Assembly (NCBI RefSeq): GCF_900582195.1
Contig: NZ_UTHA01000001.1
Span: 806,001 to 870,000, forward strand
Reading direction: 5' to 3'
DNA: 64,000 nucleotides
Origin: Pseudomonas viridiflava
Lineage (GTDB): Bacteria > Pseudomonadota > Gammaproteobacteria > Pseudomonadales > Pseudomonadaceae
Below are positions 47,934 to 56,221 of this stretch, one piece after another. The notes beneath the pieces were generated by a model, which saw nothing but the letters and a program-made list of their open reading frames with translations, did not search any database and was not told where the DNA came from. Made by a program: the position numbers and the translations under genes. Every line of letters starts with the position of its first letter. Positions within the stretch are counted from its first letter, which is position 1.

Positions 47934-48114
47934 GTGTGTTTCGAGGCGCGCAGGGTGGCCTATCCACATGACGATGCCGTGACACAGGACAGCCATCGGT
48001 CGATTGTCAGGTAATTTGTCGCAAAGCCTGGGGCAGGGTGCTCGGGTTTCGGTAGAATCCGCGCCGCAGTCGTCGATCTGGCGTCTGCCATACCGGTTCA
48101 GATAGAGGTCTGTG

Positions 48115-48393
48115 ATGTCGCTGCACTTGATGACGCTGTTTACCGCCCATCCCGCCAAGTTGATCAACTTGCTGGCACTGCTGTTGGCGTTTCCGGGCAG
48201 TTGGCTGCTGCACGCCACCCGCCGCCGTGAGCAGCGCGCGATGGCCAGCATTGCCGCCCAGCGTCAGGCGCAGCCGAATGCCGAGCCGATACTGGATTGG
48301 GCGACCTTGCGCATGAACCGGTTTTTCTATCGCTTCGGTTTTGCCTGCCTCGCTCTGGCACTGATCGTCTCCTGGATCAGCACGCGCTTCTAA
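48115..48393 (+). CDS. Small two-helix membrane protein
   Basis: A 92-residue protein with one hydrophobic helix at residues 16-33 and another at 73-89, joined by a basic then polar stretch with RRREQR. An AGAGG site precedes ATG 48115, and a strong terminator follows 14 bases after the stop, so the unit is a complete monocistronic gene. No family is recognised. Confidence 0.7.
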   Translation: MSLHLMTLFTAHPAKLINLLALLLAFPGSWLLHATRRREQRAMASIAAQRQAQPNAEPILDWATLRMNRFFYRFGFACLALALIVSWISTRF

Positions 48394-48406
48394 AAGCATC
48401 AGGCAT

Positions 48407-48437
48407 GAAAAACGGCGCCCGAGGGCGCCGTTTTTTG
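48407..48437. terminator. Bidirectional terminator
   Basis: GAAAAACGGCGCCC-GA-GGGCGCCGTTTTTT sits between the small membrane protein gene and the convergent acyltransferase gene. Confidence 0.95.
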
Positions 48438-48454
48438 TATCTGGGGTAAACCGT

Positions 48455-49618
48455 TTACAACGGCAACCCAGCCTTGACCCGATACTGATTACGCACCGGC
48501 GTCGCATATTGCAGCACCAGATACGGACGGTGCTCTGCAGGGCACGCATCCAGCCGGCTCTGCCATTCTTCCTGCGCCTTGGCCAGTTCGTCCGCCGGGA
48601 ACACCTCGGCAGCCTTCGGCACATTCAATTGCGGATCGGCATCGGCCCACTGCGCGTACGCCAGGTAATGCACCGGGAATAATCGGTAACCGCCGAGAAT
48701 CTGCTTGTCCATTTCGACCGCCAATTGCTTGGTGTCTTCAAACAGCTCGGTGATCGGCGCCGCAAAGTTCACGTGCACCCGCCCCTTGTAGCCGGTGATG
48801 CCCTTGGCGATGCTCACGTCATCCTCGCCCGGCGCTTTCGCGTAGGTGCCGGTGGTGGCACGGATGAATAGCTCGCGGGCCTTGGCCTGATCACACGGGT
48901 CGTATTCGTAGCTGATCGACACCGGGGTGACGTTCAGCGAGCGGATGACTTCGCCGAACGGCTCGTCCTTGCGGCTCATGTGGAACATCTTGAGAATCGC
49001 CGACTCGGTGCGGTCGTCGCCGTCCTTCGCGCGGCCTTCAGCCTGAGCGATCCAGATCGAGGCGCAATCGTTGCGGATCGAGTGGTTGATGTACGCCGAC
49101 AACAGTTGATACGCGGCCATTTTCTCGCGACGACCGGTGATCGAGCGATGAACGATGAAGCTCTTGTTCAGACGCATCAGGTCGCTGACGAACGGCTTTT
49201 GCAGCAGGTTGTCGCCGATCGCAATGCGCGGCGTCGGCAGGCCGGCGTGGTACACGGCGTAATTGACGAAGGCCGGGTCCATCACGATGTCGCGGTGGTT
49301 GGCGATGAACAGATAAGCGCTGCCGGACTTGAATTGCTCGACACCGGTGTAGGTCACGCCATCGGTGGCGCGCTCAATGGTGTGGTCGACGTAGGACTCG
49401 ACCTTGTCCTGCAACGTCGCCACCGAAGTCACGTCGGCGAACTCACGACGCAGCCGATGGGCTATAAGTGGTTTGAGCATCCAGCCGAAGGCACCGGCAA
49501 AACGCGGGAAGCGGAAGTGGGTGAGGATATCTAGAAACGCCTTGTCGCCGAGCAGTCTTGCCAGTACCACAGGTACTTCGCTGTCGTCGTAAGGTCGGAT
49601 GGCATCGAATTCGCCCAT
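48455..49618 (-). CDS. 1-acyl-glycerol-3-phosphate acyltransferase-like protein
   Basis: A 387-residue member of the PlsC/PlsB acyltransferase group. LFIANHRDIVMDPAF is the catalytic block; the spacing between His and Asp is five residues (HX5D) rather than the usual four, as in a subgroup of large uncharacterised acyltransferases. AEGRAKDGDD further on corresponds to the substrate-binding EGxR block. Of the tandem ATGs (49621, 49618) the second has the better distance from AAGAGAG. It is cytoplasmic or membrane-associated; the acyl acceptor is unknown. Confidence 0.8.
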   Translation of the reverse strand: MGEFDAIRPYDDSEVPVVLARLLGDKAFLDILTHFRFPRFAGAFGWMLKPLIAHRLRREFADVTSVATLQDKVESYVDHTIERATDGVTYTGVEQFKSGSAYLFIANHRDIVMDPAFVNYAVYHAGLPTPRIAIGDNLLQKPFVSDLMRLNKSFIVHRSITGRREKMAAYQLLSAYINHSIRNDCASIWIAQAEGRAKDGDDRTESAILKMFHMSRKDEPFGEVIRSLNVTPVSISYEYDPCDQAKARELFIRATTGTYAKAPGEDDVSIAKGITGYKGRVHVNFAAPITELFEDTKQLAVEMDKQILGGYRLFPVHYLAYAQWADADPQLNVPKAAEVFPADELAKAQEEWQSRLDACPAEHRPYLVLQYATPVRNQYRVKAGLPL

Positions 49619-49760
49619 CATGCTCTCTTGTTGGAAACGGCTAGGGTAAGTAAAGGTTTTGATCGAAAACCCGCGGGGCACGGTCTGAAAAAGTAGCCAG
49701 ACAAAAATAGCCCTGCAAATAGACCGGCGATTATACGCACAAGTCACTTGGGAGACCGCG

Positions 49761-49943
49761 ATGCTGGAAACCGCTGAATACGAATGTCCTTATTGTGGGG
49801 AGCCTGTTGAGACGACGGTGGACTTGTCCGGCGGCGATCAGACCTACATCGAGGACTGTCAGGTGTGTTGTCGGCCAATAACGTTTGTATTGCAGGTCCA
49901 TGGAGAGGACTGGTTTCTGGAAGTCTTCAGCGAAAACGAGTGA
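49761..49943 (+). CDS. CPXCG-motif cysteine-rich protein
   Basis: A 60-residue zinc-ribbon-like protein: [12 protein letters not shown] near the start and [11 protein letters not shown] in the middle provide four metal ligands. The family (PF14255) is widespread with unknown role. It lies 9 bases before the DUF2007 gene, so the two form a small operon. Confidence 0.85.
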   Translation: MLETAEYECPYCGEPVETTVDLSGGDQTYIEDCQVCCRPITFVLQVHGEDWFLEVFSENE

Positions 49944-49952
49944 GGGGCGCCC

Positions 49953-50213
49953 ATGCAGCGAATCTACGAGCCGGAAAACCTGATGGAAGGTGAAATGCTC
50001 AAGGGCATGCTCGCCAGCGAAGGCATCGAGGCGCACTTGATTGGCCGCGATTTGCTCGGTGGCACCGGTGAGCTGCCGATCTTCGGCCTGTTGGGGCTGT
50101 CGGTGGATAACGATCAGGCCGAATACGCCCGTGAGCTGATCACCGCGTACAATGCCGCGCTGCCGCTGCCCGGCGATGAACCGGAGAGCTTTCCCGGGAC
50201 GCTGGTCTGTTAG
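49953..50213 (+). CDS. DUF2007 (putative signal-transducing) protein
   Basis: An 86-residue protein starting MQRIYEPENLMEGEMLKGML, with IEAHLIGRDLLGGTGELP, matching DUF2007 (PF09413), a GlnB-like ferredoxin fold of unknown function. It is co-transcribed with the CPXCG gene and 36 bases ahead of the SRAP gene. Confidence 0.85.
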   Translation: MQRIYEPENLMEGEMLKGMLASEGIEAHLIGRDLLGGTGELPIFGLLGLSVDNDQAEYARELITAYNAALPLPGDEPESFPGTLVC

Positions 50214-50249
50214 GCTGAGCTTCGTTTTACTTCAGAGTCGTGTTGCCCC

Positions 50250-50873
50250 ATGTGTGGACGTTATGCCCTGTTTCGCTGGAACCGCGATTTCGCGGCCCTG
50301 CCAGGTTTTCCCGCCGATCAGCAGGCGCAGTGGAACATTTCCCCCAATGATTCGGTGTTGATGCTGCGTGCCGCTGAAGATGGCGAGCGCACCTTGGCCC
50401 GCGCCCGTTGGGGGCTGACGCCGCCATGGCTGACCGATCTGTCGAAAACCCCGGCGCATGCCCGGGCGGAAACCGTTGCGGAACAGCCGATGTTTCGCGA
50501 AGCCTTGCGCCAGCGCCGCTGTCTACTGCCGGCCAACGGCTTTTACGAATGGCGAGGAACACAGCGCAAGCGACCGTACTGGCTGACACCGGGGGAGGGC
50601 TCGTCGCTGTTTTTCGCGGCGATCTGGGAGGCGTATCCGGTGCAGGAGCAGGTCTGGTTGAGCACGGCGGTGATCACGCAACCGGCGTCGAGTCAGCGGC
50701 GACCGTTGATTCTCGATGAGGCGGGGCAGGCGGCGTGGCTCGATCCGCAGACGCCGTTGCATGTGTTGCAGGGGTTGCTGGCCAGTGAGCCGGCGGCGCT
50801 GCGTGAGCGGGTGCTGGCGAATCTGATTAATGATCCGAAGCTTAATGGGCCGGAGTGTTTGACGCCGGGTTAA
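50250..50873 (+). CDS. SOS-response-associated (SRAP/YedK/HMCES) protein
   Basis: A 207-residue SRAP protein. The catalytic Cys is residue 2 (MCGRYALF), exposed after Met removal. WNISPND, ARAETVAEQPMFR and CLLPANGFYEW are the DNA-binding and active-site blocks. It forms a stable thiazolidine crosslink with abasic sites in single-stranded DNA and so shields them. No LexA box is seen nearby. It may be co-transcribed with the two small genes upstream. Confidence 0.92.
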   Translation: MCGRYALFRWNRDFAALPGFPADQQAQWNISPNDSVLMLRAAEDGERTLARARWGLTPPWLTDLSKTPAHARAETVAEQPMFREALRQRRCLLPANGFYEWRGTQRKRPYWLTPGEGSSLFFAAIWEAYPVQEQVWLSTAVITQPASSQRRPLILDEAGQAAWLDPQTPLHVLQGLLASEPAALRERVLANLINDPKLNGPECLTPG

Positions 50874-50890
50874 AGCCTGTAGATCAAAAG

Positions 50891-51067
50891 CCCCTCACCC
50901 TAACCCTCTCCCAGAGGGAGAGGGGACTGATTGGGGGATATTGAAGTAATACACCGACTTGAACGCTCAGCTTTGAATCCATAATCGACTGGTTATTTCA
51001 GGTCGATGTATGACGGGAGACAACTCGGTCAGTCCCCTCTCCCACTGGGAGAGGGTTAGGGTGAGGG
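50891..51067. repeat. Large inverted repeat of CCCTCACCCTAACCCTCTCCC type
   Basis: Left arm 50891-50928 (CCCCTCACCCTAACCCTCTC, then CCAGAGGGAGAGGGGACT) and right arm 51031-51067 are complementary over about 37 bases, separated by about 100 unrelated bases. Each arm also holds a small hairpin. It lies between the convergent SRAP and chemoreceptor genes and looks like a non-autonomous mobile repeat. Confidence 0.8.
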
Positions 51068-51080
51068 TGCTTTTCGCTTT

Positions 51081-53222
51081 TCAGACCTTGAACTGATTGA
51101 TCAACCGCCGCTGCTGCTCTGCCAGCTTGGTCAAATCAGCACTCGCCGAACTCGACTCATCCGCACCGCCCGCCACTTCATTCGCCACTTGCCCGATGTT
51201 GATCACATTGCGGTTGATGTCATCGGCCACCGCGCTCTGCTCTTCCGCCGCACTGGCAATCTGCGTGTTCATGTCGTTGATCACCGACACAGCCTGCGTA
51301 ATCGTTTCCAGCGCCTCAGCCGCTTTCGCCGCGTGCTGCACGCTTTCATCAGTGCGGTTCTGACTGTCTTCCATGACTCGCACCACATCGCGAGTGCCCT
51401 GCTGCAGTTGCTGGATCATGCTCTGGATTTCTTCGGTGGCCTTCTGCGTCTTCTGCGCCAGGTTGCGCACTTCGTCCGCCACCACGGCAAAGCCGCGACC
51501 TTGCTCGCCAGCGCGCGCCGCTTCGATCGCCGCGTTCAAGGCGAGCAAATTGGTCTGCTCGGCAATTCCGCGAATCGCCGTGAGAATAGCGTTGATGTTT
51601 TCGCTGTCCTTGGCCAGCGTTTGCACCACGTCTACAGCCTTGCCTATTTCCACTGCCAGCACGCCAATCGAATTCGAGGTGTCGCGCACGATCTGCATGC
51701 CTTGGCTGGCAGCCTGATCGGCATGACTGGCCGCTTGTGCCGCCTGCGTTGCGTTACGTGCGACGTCCTGCGCAGTGGCGGTCATTTCCTGCACCGCAGT
51801 GGCCACCTGATCGATTTCGGCCATTTGTTTCTGGATGCCGATGTTAGTGCGAATGGCGATGTCGGCGGTGTGTTCCGAGGAATCGCTGACGCTCTGCACC
51901 GACGCCACCACCTGGGTGATCATCGCCTGCAATTTCGCCAGGAAGGTGTTGAAGCCCTTGGCGATCGAACCCAATTCATCGCTGCGATCACTGCTCAGGC
52001 GTCGGGTCAGATCTCCTTCACCCTGGGCGATGTCATTGAGCATCGCGACCATTTGCTTCAACGGTCGGGCGATGCCGTGGCCGACCAGCCAGATCACCAG
52101 CAAGCCGAGGCCGGCGATGAGCAAACCGACCATGGCCATGCCGAAGGTGTCGGATTTACGCTGAGCTTCGAGGTCGGCCTGGAGTTTTTGCAGGTCAGCC
52201 ATCACCGCGTTGAGCGGCAATTGCAGCATCAGCGTCCAGCGAGCATCGGTCTGGCCGATGCCGAACGGCAGGTACAACTCGATGCGGTTTTTGTCCTTGT
52301 TGACTGAGTAAGTCACTTCGCCGCGTTTGAGATTGGCCAGGTTGGCAGTCTGTTCGGCGTCGAGAATGTCGCTGACTTTCTCGCCGAATTTGCTCGGATC
52401 TTGCGTGTACGCGACGATCCGGCCGTTGCCGCCGATCAGCGCCATTTGCCCGGCACCGCTGTACAGTTTCTGGTTGGCGCCGAGGAGCATTTCCTGAATG
52501 AAGTTCACCGACAGATCGGCGCCGACGATGCCCTGGAAGGCGCCGTTGAGCATGATCGGTTCAATAAAGGAGGCGAGCATGACGATCTTGTCGCCGACCT
52601 TGTACGGCGCCGGATCGATCACACAGGCTTTCTTCGTTTCCTTCGAGCACAAGTAGTACTCGCTGGCGCGCACGCCAGTGGACAGGGTTTTCTGGTCGTC
52701 GACGTCGACCAGTTTGTCCAGGCCGAGGGTGCCGTCATCGTTGCGGAACCACCATGGCAGGAAGCGTCCGTTGGTCGCGTCGATGCCCACGACGCTAGTG
52801 CCGATGTAGGCCGCGTCGTTGTGGTCGAGGGCATTCTTTTCCCAGCCGATGTAGGTGCCGAGAATCTTCGGGTTCTGTTCGACGTTCTCTTTTATCAGGC
52901 TGATCAGTTGTTCGCGGCTGACGCTCAGGCGCGGTTGGCCATCGGCGCCCGGCGTGCCGAGCAAGGCGTTGACCCGCACCAGTCCGCCGGCAATCAGCAG
53001 TGGTGCTTCGAGTTCGCGCTGGATCTGGCTGACCTGAGTCTGTGCCAGCGAGGTCAGGCGCTGTTCGATGACTTGCTCGAACTGCGCCTGGGTGCGCTGT
53101 TGCACCATTTCTTGCGTGCGCGCCCCGGAGAACAGCGCATACAGCACCAGCGCGGCCACCACGCTGAGGACGATGGCGCCAGCCAGGGCGGCAACGGAAA
53201 ACTGGATCGACTTGAACTTCAT
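51081..53222 (-). CDS. Methyl-accepting chemotaxis protein with double-Cache sensor
   Basis: A 713-residue chemoreceptor: TM1 (10-32), periplasmic double-Cache domain (about 40-345; [39 protein letters not shown] with D236), TM2 (361-383), HAMP (about 384-436) and signalling domain with the [20 protein letters not shown] tip. The GADLS region resembles Cache domains that bind amines or amino acids, but the ligand cannot be fixed. It lies beside an M48 protease gene, as PA4633 does in P. aeruginosa as I recall. ATG 53222 has GGAG upstream. Confidence 0.9.
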   Translation of the reverse strand: MKFKSIQFSVAALAGAIVLSVVAALVLYALFSGARTQEMVQQRTQAQFEQVIEQRLTSLAQTQVSQIQRELEAPLLIAGGLVRVNALLGTPGADGQPRLSVSREQLISLIKENVEQNPKILGTYIGWEKNALDHNDAAYIGTSVVGIDATNGRFLPWWFRNDDGTLGLDKLVDVDDQKTLSTGVRASEYYLCSKETKKACVIDPAPYKVGDKIVMLASFIEPIMLNGAFQGIVGADLSVNFIQEMLLGANQKLYSGAGQMALIGGNGRIVAYTQDPSKFGEKVSDILDAEQTANLANLKRGEVTYSVNKDKNRIELYLPFGIGQTDARWTLMLQLPLNAVMADLQKLQADLEAQRKSDTFGMAMVGLLIAGLGLLVIWLVGHGIARPLKQMVAMLNDIAQGEGDLTRRLSSDRSDELGSIAKGFNTFLAKLQAMITQVVASVQSVSDSSEHTADIAIRTNIGIQKQMAEIDQVATAVQEMTATAQDVARNATQAAQAASHADQAASQGMQIVRDTSNSIGVLAVEIGKAVDVVQTLAKDSENINAILTAIRGIAEQTNLLALNAAIEAARAGEQGRGFAVVADEVRNLAQKTQKATEEIQSMIQQLQQGTRDVVRVMEDSQNRTDESVQHAAKAAEALETITQAVSVINDMNTQIASAAEEQSAVADDINRNVINIGQVANEVAGGADESSSASADLTKLAEQQRRLINQFKV

Positions 53223-53422
53223 GGGAGCTCCGCACGCAAGAGGACGTCTGCGGTGATGTATCGGCAGGCGGCATGGGGCCATGAGTGAGGCGGGGCGGAA
53301 TTGAATGCGCATGTCGCAAATGGATCATTGTGCGACGCAGCTGCACAGCGCTTGGCGGTCGCTGTGAATTTTTTACGACAGCTCAGGTGGGAAAACGTCT
53401 GAAAGTCGCTGCAACACGTCCG

Positions 53423-53443
53423 TTGTATCTGGCGCCGATACAA
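53423..53443. promoter_or_regulatory. Inverted repeat before the M48 protease gene
   Basis: TTGTATC-TGGCGCC-GATACAA has perfect 7-bp arms around a 7-base centre, 43 bases before the start of the protease gene. It may be a repressor operator or part of an RNA hairpin in the leader. Confidence 0.4.
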
Positions 53444-53486
53444 TTACCCGCCTAGGATACGCGACAGGTTTTCAGGGAGCTTTTGA

Positions 53487-54305
53487 ATGAACAAGACATT
53501 GGTTGTAAGTGCACTGAGCGCAGCGCTGTTGCTGGCCGGTTGTCAGTCGGTCAACACCACCAGCGGCGGTGCCGTGGGCGTGGAGCGCAAGCAGTACATG
53601 TTCAGCATGCTGTCCTCGCAAGAGGTCGACCAGATGTATGCCCAGTCGTATCAGAAGACCGTCGGCGAGGCCTCCAGCAAAGGTGTGCTGGACAAGACCA
53701 GCCCTGAGGCCAAGCGGGTTCAGGCGATCGCCAACCGTTTGATCGCCCAGGCGCCGAACTTCCGCCCGGATGCGGCGCAATGGCAGTGGGAAGTCAATCT
53801 GATCAAGAGTGACGAACTCAACGCCAACTGCGGGCCTGGCGGCAAGATCATTTTCTACACCGGGCTGATCGACAGCCTGAAACTCACCGACGATGAAATT
53901 GCCGCGGTCATGGGCCATGAGATCGCCCACGCTTTGCGCGAGCACGGTCGTGAGGCGATGTCCAAGGCCTACGGGATTGAAATGGCCAAGCAGGGCGCAG
54001 GTGCGTTGCTCGGTCTGGGGCAGGACAGCCTGGCGCTGGCCGACACCGTGGCCAACTACGGCATGACCCTGCCGAACAGCCGTGCCAACGAAAATGAAGC
54101 TGACCTGATCGGTCTGGAACTGGCCGCACGCGCCGGCTACAACCCGAACGCCGCGATCACTTTGTGGAACAAAATGAGCAAGGCGTCGGAAGGTTCGCCG
54201 CCGGAGTTCATGAGCACTCACCCGGCTTCGACCAGCCGGATCGCCTCGTTGCAGGCGGCGATTCCGAAGGTTATGCCGCTGTACGAACAGGCCCCGAAAT
54301 CCTGA
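53487..54305 (+). CDS. M48-family metallopeptidase lipoprotein
   Basis: A 272-residue lipoprotein (LLLAGCQ, C19) with the zinc-protease motif HEIAH (in MGHEIAHALREHGREA) and the third ligand in NENEADLIGLELAARAGY. LoiP/BepA-type enzymes of this family degrade or mature outer-membrane proteins in the periplasm. AGGGAGC precedes ATG 53487. A 7-7-7 inverted repeat lies upstream. Confidence 0.93.
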   Translation: MNKTLVVSALSAALLLAGCQSVNTTSGGAVGVERKQYMFSMLSSQEVDQMYAQSYQKTVGEASSKGVLDKTSPEAKRVQAIANRLIAQAPNFRPDAAQWQWEVNLIKSDELNANCGPGGKIIFYTGLIDSLKLTDDEIAAVMGHEIAHALREHGREAMSKAYGIEMAKQGAGALLGLGQDSLALADTVANYGMTLPNSRANENEADLIGLELAARAGYNPNAAITLWNKMSKASEGSPPEFMSTHPASTSRIASLQAAIPKVMPLYEQAPKS

Positions 54306-54313
54306 GTCGATGA

Positions 54314-54340
54314 GCGTTCCCACGCTCTGCGTGGGAACGC
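54314..54340. repeat. Short palindromic repeat / terminator hairpin
   Basis: GCGTTCCCACGC-TCT-GCGTGGGAACGC, a perfect 12-bp stem between convergent genes, the same family as 40660-40682. Confidence 0.8.
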
Positions 54341-54354
54341 TCCTTCTTTCAGGG

Positions 54355-54939
54355 TTAAACCCAGCCACTGCTTTGCATCGCCTTGTACACCGCAACGATT
54401 GCCAGAATCATGAACGCCGAAGCCGCGAGGCGACGGATCAAGGTCAGCGGCAATTTGTCCGCAGCAAAATTACCTGCCAGCACCACCGGCACATTGGCAA
54501 TCAACATGCCGGCCGTGGTACCGATAATCACCAGCCACAGATCCGGGTATTGCGCGGCGAGCATCACCGTCGCGACCTGAGTCTTGTCACCCATTTCCGC
54601 CAGGAAGAACGCAATCAGCGTGGTCAGGAACGGCCCGAACTTGCGTGCGGTGCTGGTTTCATCGTCATCCATTTTGTCCGGAACCAATGTCCAGAGCGCC
54701 GTGGCGGTGAAGCTCGCAGCGAGAATCCAGTGCAGCGTCGCATTCGAGAAGAAACTGCCGAACCAGGCGCCGACCGCACCGGCTGCTGCGTGGTTGGCCA
54801 GGGTCGCGGCGACAATCCCGGCAATGATCGGCCAGGGTTTGCGGAAGCGAGCGGCGAGAATCAGCGCGAGCAGTTGCGTCTTGTCGCCGATTTCGGCCAA
54901 GGCAACGATTGCGGTGGGAACGAGTAACGAGTCCAGCAT
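54355..54939 (-). CDS. TMEM165/GDT1-family manganese exporter
   Basis: A 194-residue, six-helix membrane protein. The two E-x-G-D-K-T repeats characteristic of the family are AEIGDKTQLL (first half) and AEMGDKTQVA (second half), which form the cation path. Bacterial members (MneA) export Mn2+. The yybP-ykoY riboswitch just upstream supports manganese as substrate. AGGA lies 7 bases before ATG 54939. Confidence 0.93.
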   Translation of the reverse strand: MLDSLLVPTAIVALAEIGDKTQLLALILAARFRKPWPIIAGIVAATLANHAAAGAVGAWFGSFFSNATLHWILAASFTATALWTLVPDKMDDDETSTARKFGPFLTTLIAFFLAEMGDKTQVATVMLAAQYPDLWLVIIGTTAGMLIANVPVVLAGNFAADKLPLTLIRRLAASAFMILAIVAVYKAMQSSGWV

Positions 54940-54952
54940 CAGGATTTCCTAA

Positions 54953-55018
54953 GGGGCGGGTCGACACGGCTATGACACGTACAGCCTTCCCGCCCCGGGT
55001 AAGGTGTGCGTGTCATAG
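54953..55018 (-). promoter_or_regulatory. Expression platform of the manganese riboswitch
   Basis: In the minus-strand RNA, CUAUGACACG (55018-55009) pairs with CGUGUCAUAG (54979-54970), and GGGGCGGG (54996-54989) pairs with CCCGCCCC (54960-54953). The two helices interlock and cannot both form in a simple fold. The second ends next to the ribosome-binding site (UUAGGA), so its formation should hide or crowd the site. No U-run follows, so control is likely translational. Confidence 0.6.
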
Positions 55019-55180
55019 GTCTTGTCAAACCCTGCGATCCGTCTGCTGCGGACGCTTGGGTCGCATACGCCATGATCTGAGGATCAAGTATGTTGACGTA
55101 TGCCGGACGAGCTTGGCGCTCGTGGGAGACTACTCCCCTAGGACGGAGCGGATTCTGCCTAGGCAAATCCGTTTGGGCAA
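55010..55180 (-). promoter_or_regulatory. yybP-ykoY manganese riboswitch aptamer
   Basis: The minus strand has the two conserved loop segments of the family: CUAGGGGAGUAG (about 55141-55130) and CGUCAACAUACUUG (about 55099-55086), embedded in a long branched stem. It lies ahead of a GDT1-type manganese exporter gene, the usual target. Mn2+ binds between the two loops and switches expression on. Ends are approximate. Confidence 0.9.
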
Positions 55181-55190
55181 GAACAAATTT

Positions 55191-56189
55191 TCAGCCGCGC
55201 TTGGCCCGGTAAATCCGGAAACCATTGCCTTCAGCCTTGATTGCGCACACACCCAAATGCTCTTCGATCAGCGGTTGATACTTGAGGAAGCTGTTCGCCA
55301 CCAAGCGCAGTTCACCGCCGTTTTTCAGATGTTTCGCCGCTTTTCGCAGCAAATTCTCGGTGGCGAAATAGTCAGTGTGCACGCCGACATGGAACGGCGG
55401 ATTGCTCAAAATGGCATTCAAGCCCATTGGCGCGGCATCGATGCCGTCACCGGTCAGCACTTCGGCTTCCAGACCGTTGGCAGCCAGCGTAAGACGGCTG
55501 CTGGCAGCGGCAAACGCATCCACATCCAGCAACGTGACCTGATTGTGCGGGTAGCGACGTTTGACCGCAGCACCCAACACGCCAGCGCCGCAACCGAAGT
55601 CGAGCAGATGGCCGCTCGGCAGTTTGTCCAGGTGCTCCAGCAGCAGGGCGCTGCCGCGATCGAGGCGACCGTGGCTGAACACGCCCGGCAGGCTGATGAC
55701 TTTCAGCGGCCCCTCGGCCAAAGGCAGTTCATAGGTCTGCGCCAGGCTTTCCAGGGATTTCGCTTCAGGAGCGTTGGCCACGGTCACTTGCCAGAGTTGG
55801 CAGTGACGCGCGCTGTCGAGCTTGCGCGGCTTGCCGAACGGGTTGAGCTGCTTGGAGGCGCCTTCGATGCCGCTGCGTTTCTCGCCGACCAGAAATACTT
55901 CACGCCCGGCCAGTCGCGCAGCCACTGCGTTGAGGATGTAATCGGTCAGGTCCTTGGACTTGGGCAGAAACACCACGGCGCTGTCGAACTCGCGCTCGGG
56001 AACGTTCACGCCGAAATGGCTGCGGCCTTCGAAACGGGCGTCCAGCGCGGCCTGGTCGCCGGCATGCCAGCACCAGCCGAATGCGTTGGGCAGGCGCCCG
56101 AGCAAATCGTCGGCGGGCAAACCGGCCAACAACAGCGAACCTTGAAACAACTCGGGCTGACGAAGCAGTACTTCACTGCGCGGATCCAT
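55191..56189 (-). CDS. rsmC: 16S rRNA (guanine-1207-N2)-methyltransferase
   Basis: A 332-residue two-domain methyltransferase: an N-terminal non-catalytic RsmC-type domain and a C-terminal SAM domain with [13 protein letters not shown] and the catalytic SNPPFHVG. It methylates G1207 of 16S rRNA in the 30S subunit. RlmG (23S G1835) is a close relative; length and the order rsmC-hprA favour RsmC. Its 3' end abuts the riboswitch region of the manganese exporter. Confidence 0.9.
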   Translation of the reverse strand: MDPRSEVLLRQPELFQGSLLLAGLPADDLLGRLPNAFGWCWHAGDQAALDARFEGRSHFGVNVPEREFDSAVVFLPKSKDLTDYILNAVAARLAGREVFLVGEKRSGIEGASKQLNPFGKPRKLDSARHCQLWQVTVANAPEAKSLESLAQTYELPLAEGPLKVISLPGVFSHGRLDRGSALLLEHLDKLPSGHLLDFGCGAGVLGAAVKRRYPHNQVTLLDVDAFAAASSRLTLAANGLEAEVLTGDGIDAAPMGLNAILSNPPFHVGVHTDYFATENLLRKAAKHLKNGGELRLVANSFLKYQPLIEEHLGVCAIKAEGNGFRIYRAKRG

Positions 56190-56221
56190 AACTGCTCCTC
56201 AAAAAAAAGTGCCGCAGTTTA

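Noticed and set aside
51189..52307. A 372-codon open frame on the + strand opposite the double-Cache chemoreceptor.
   Set aside because: Shadow frame rich in His/Arg/Gln, typical of antisense to MCP coiled coils.
53258..53265. GCCGATAC on the minus strand as a FliA (sigma-28) -10 for the chemoreceptor.
   Set aside because: No TAAA-type -35 at the required distance.
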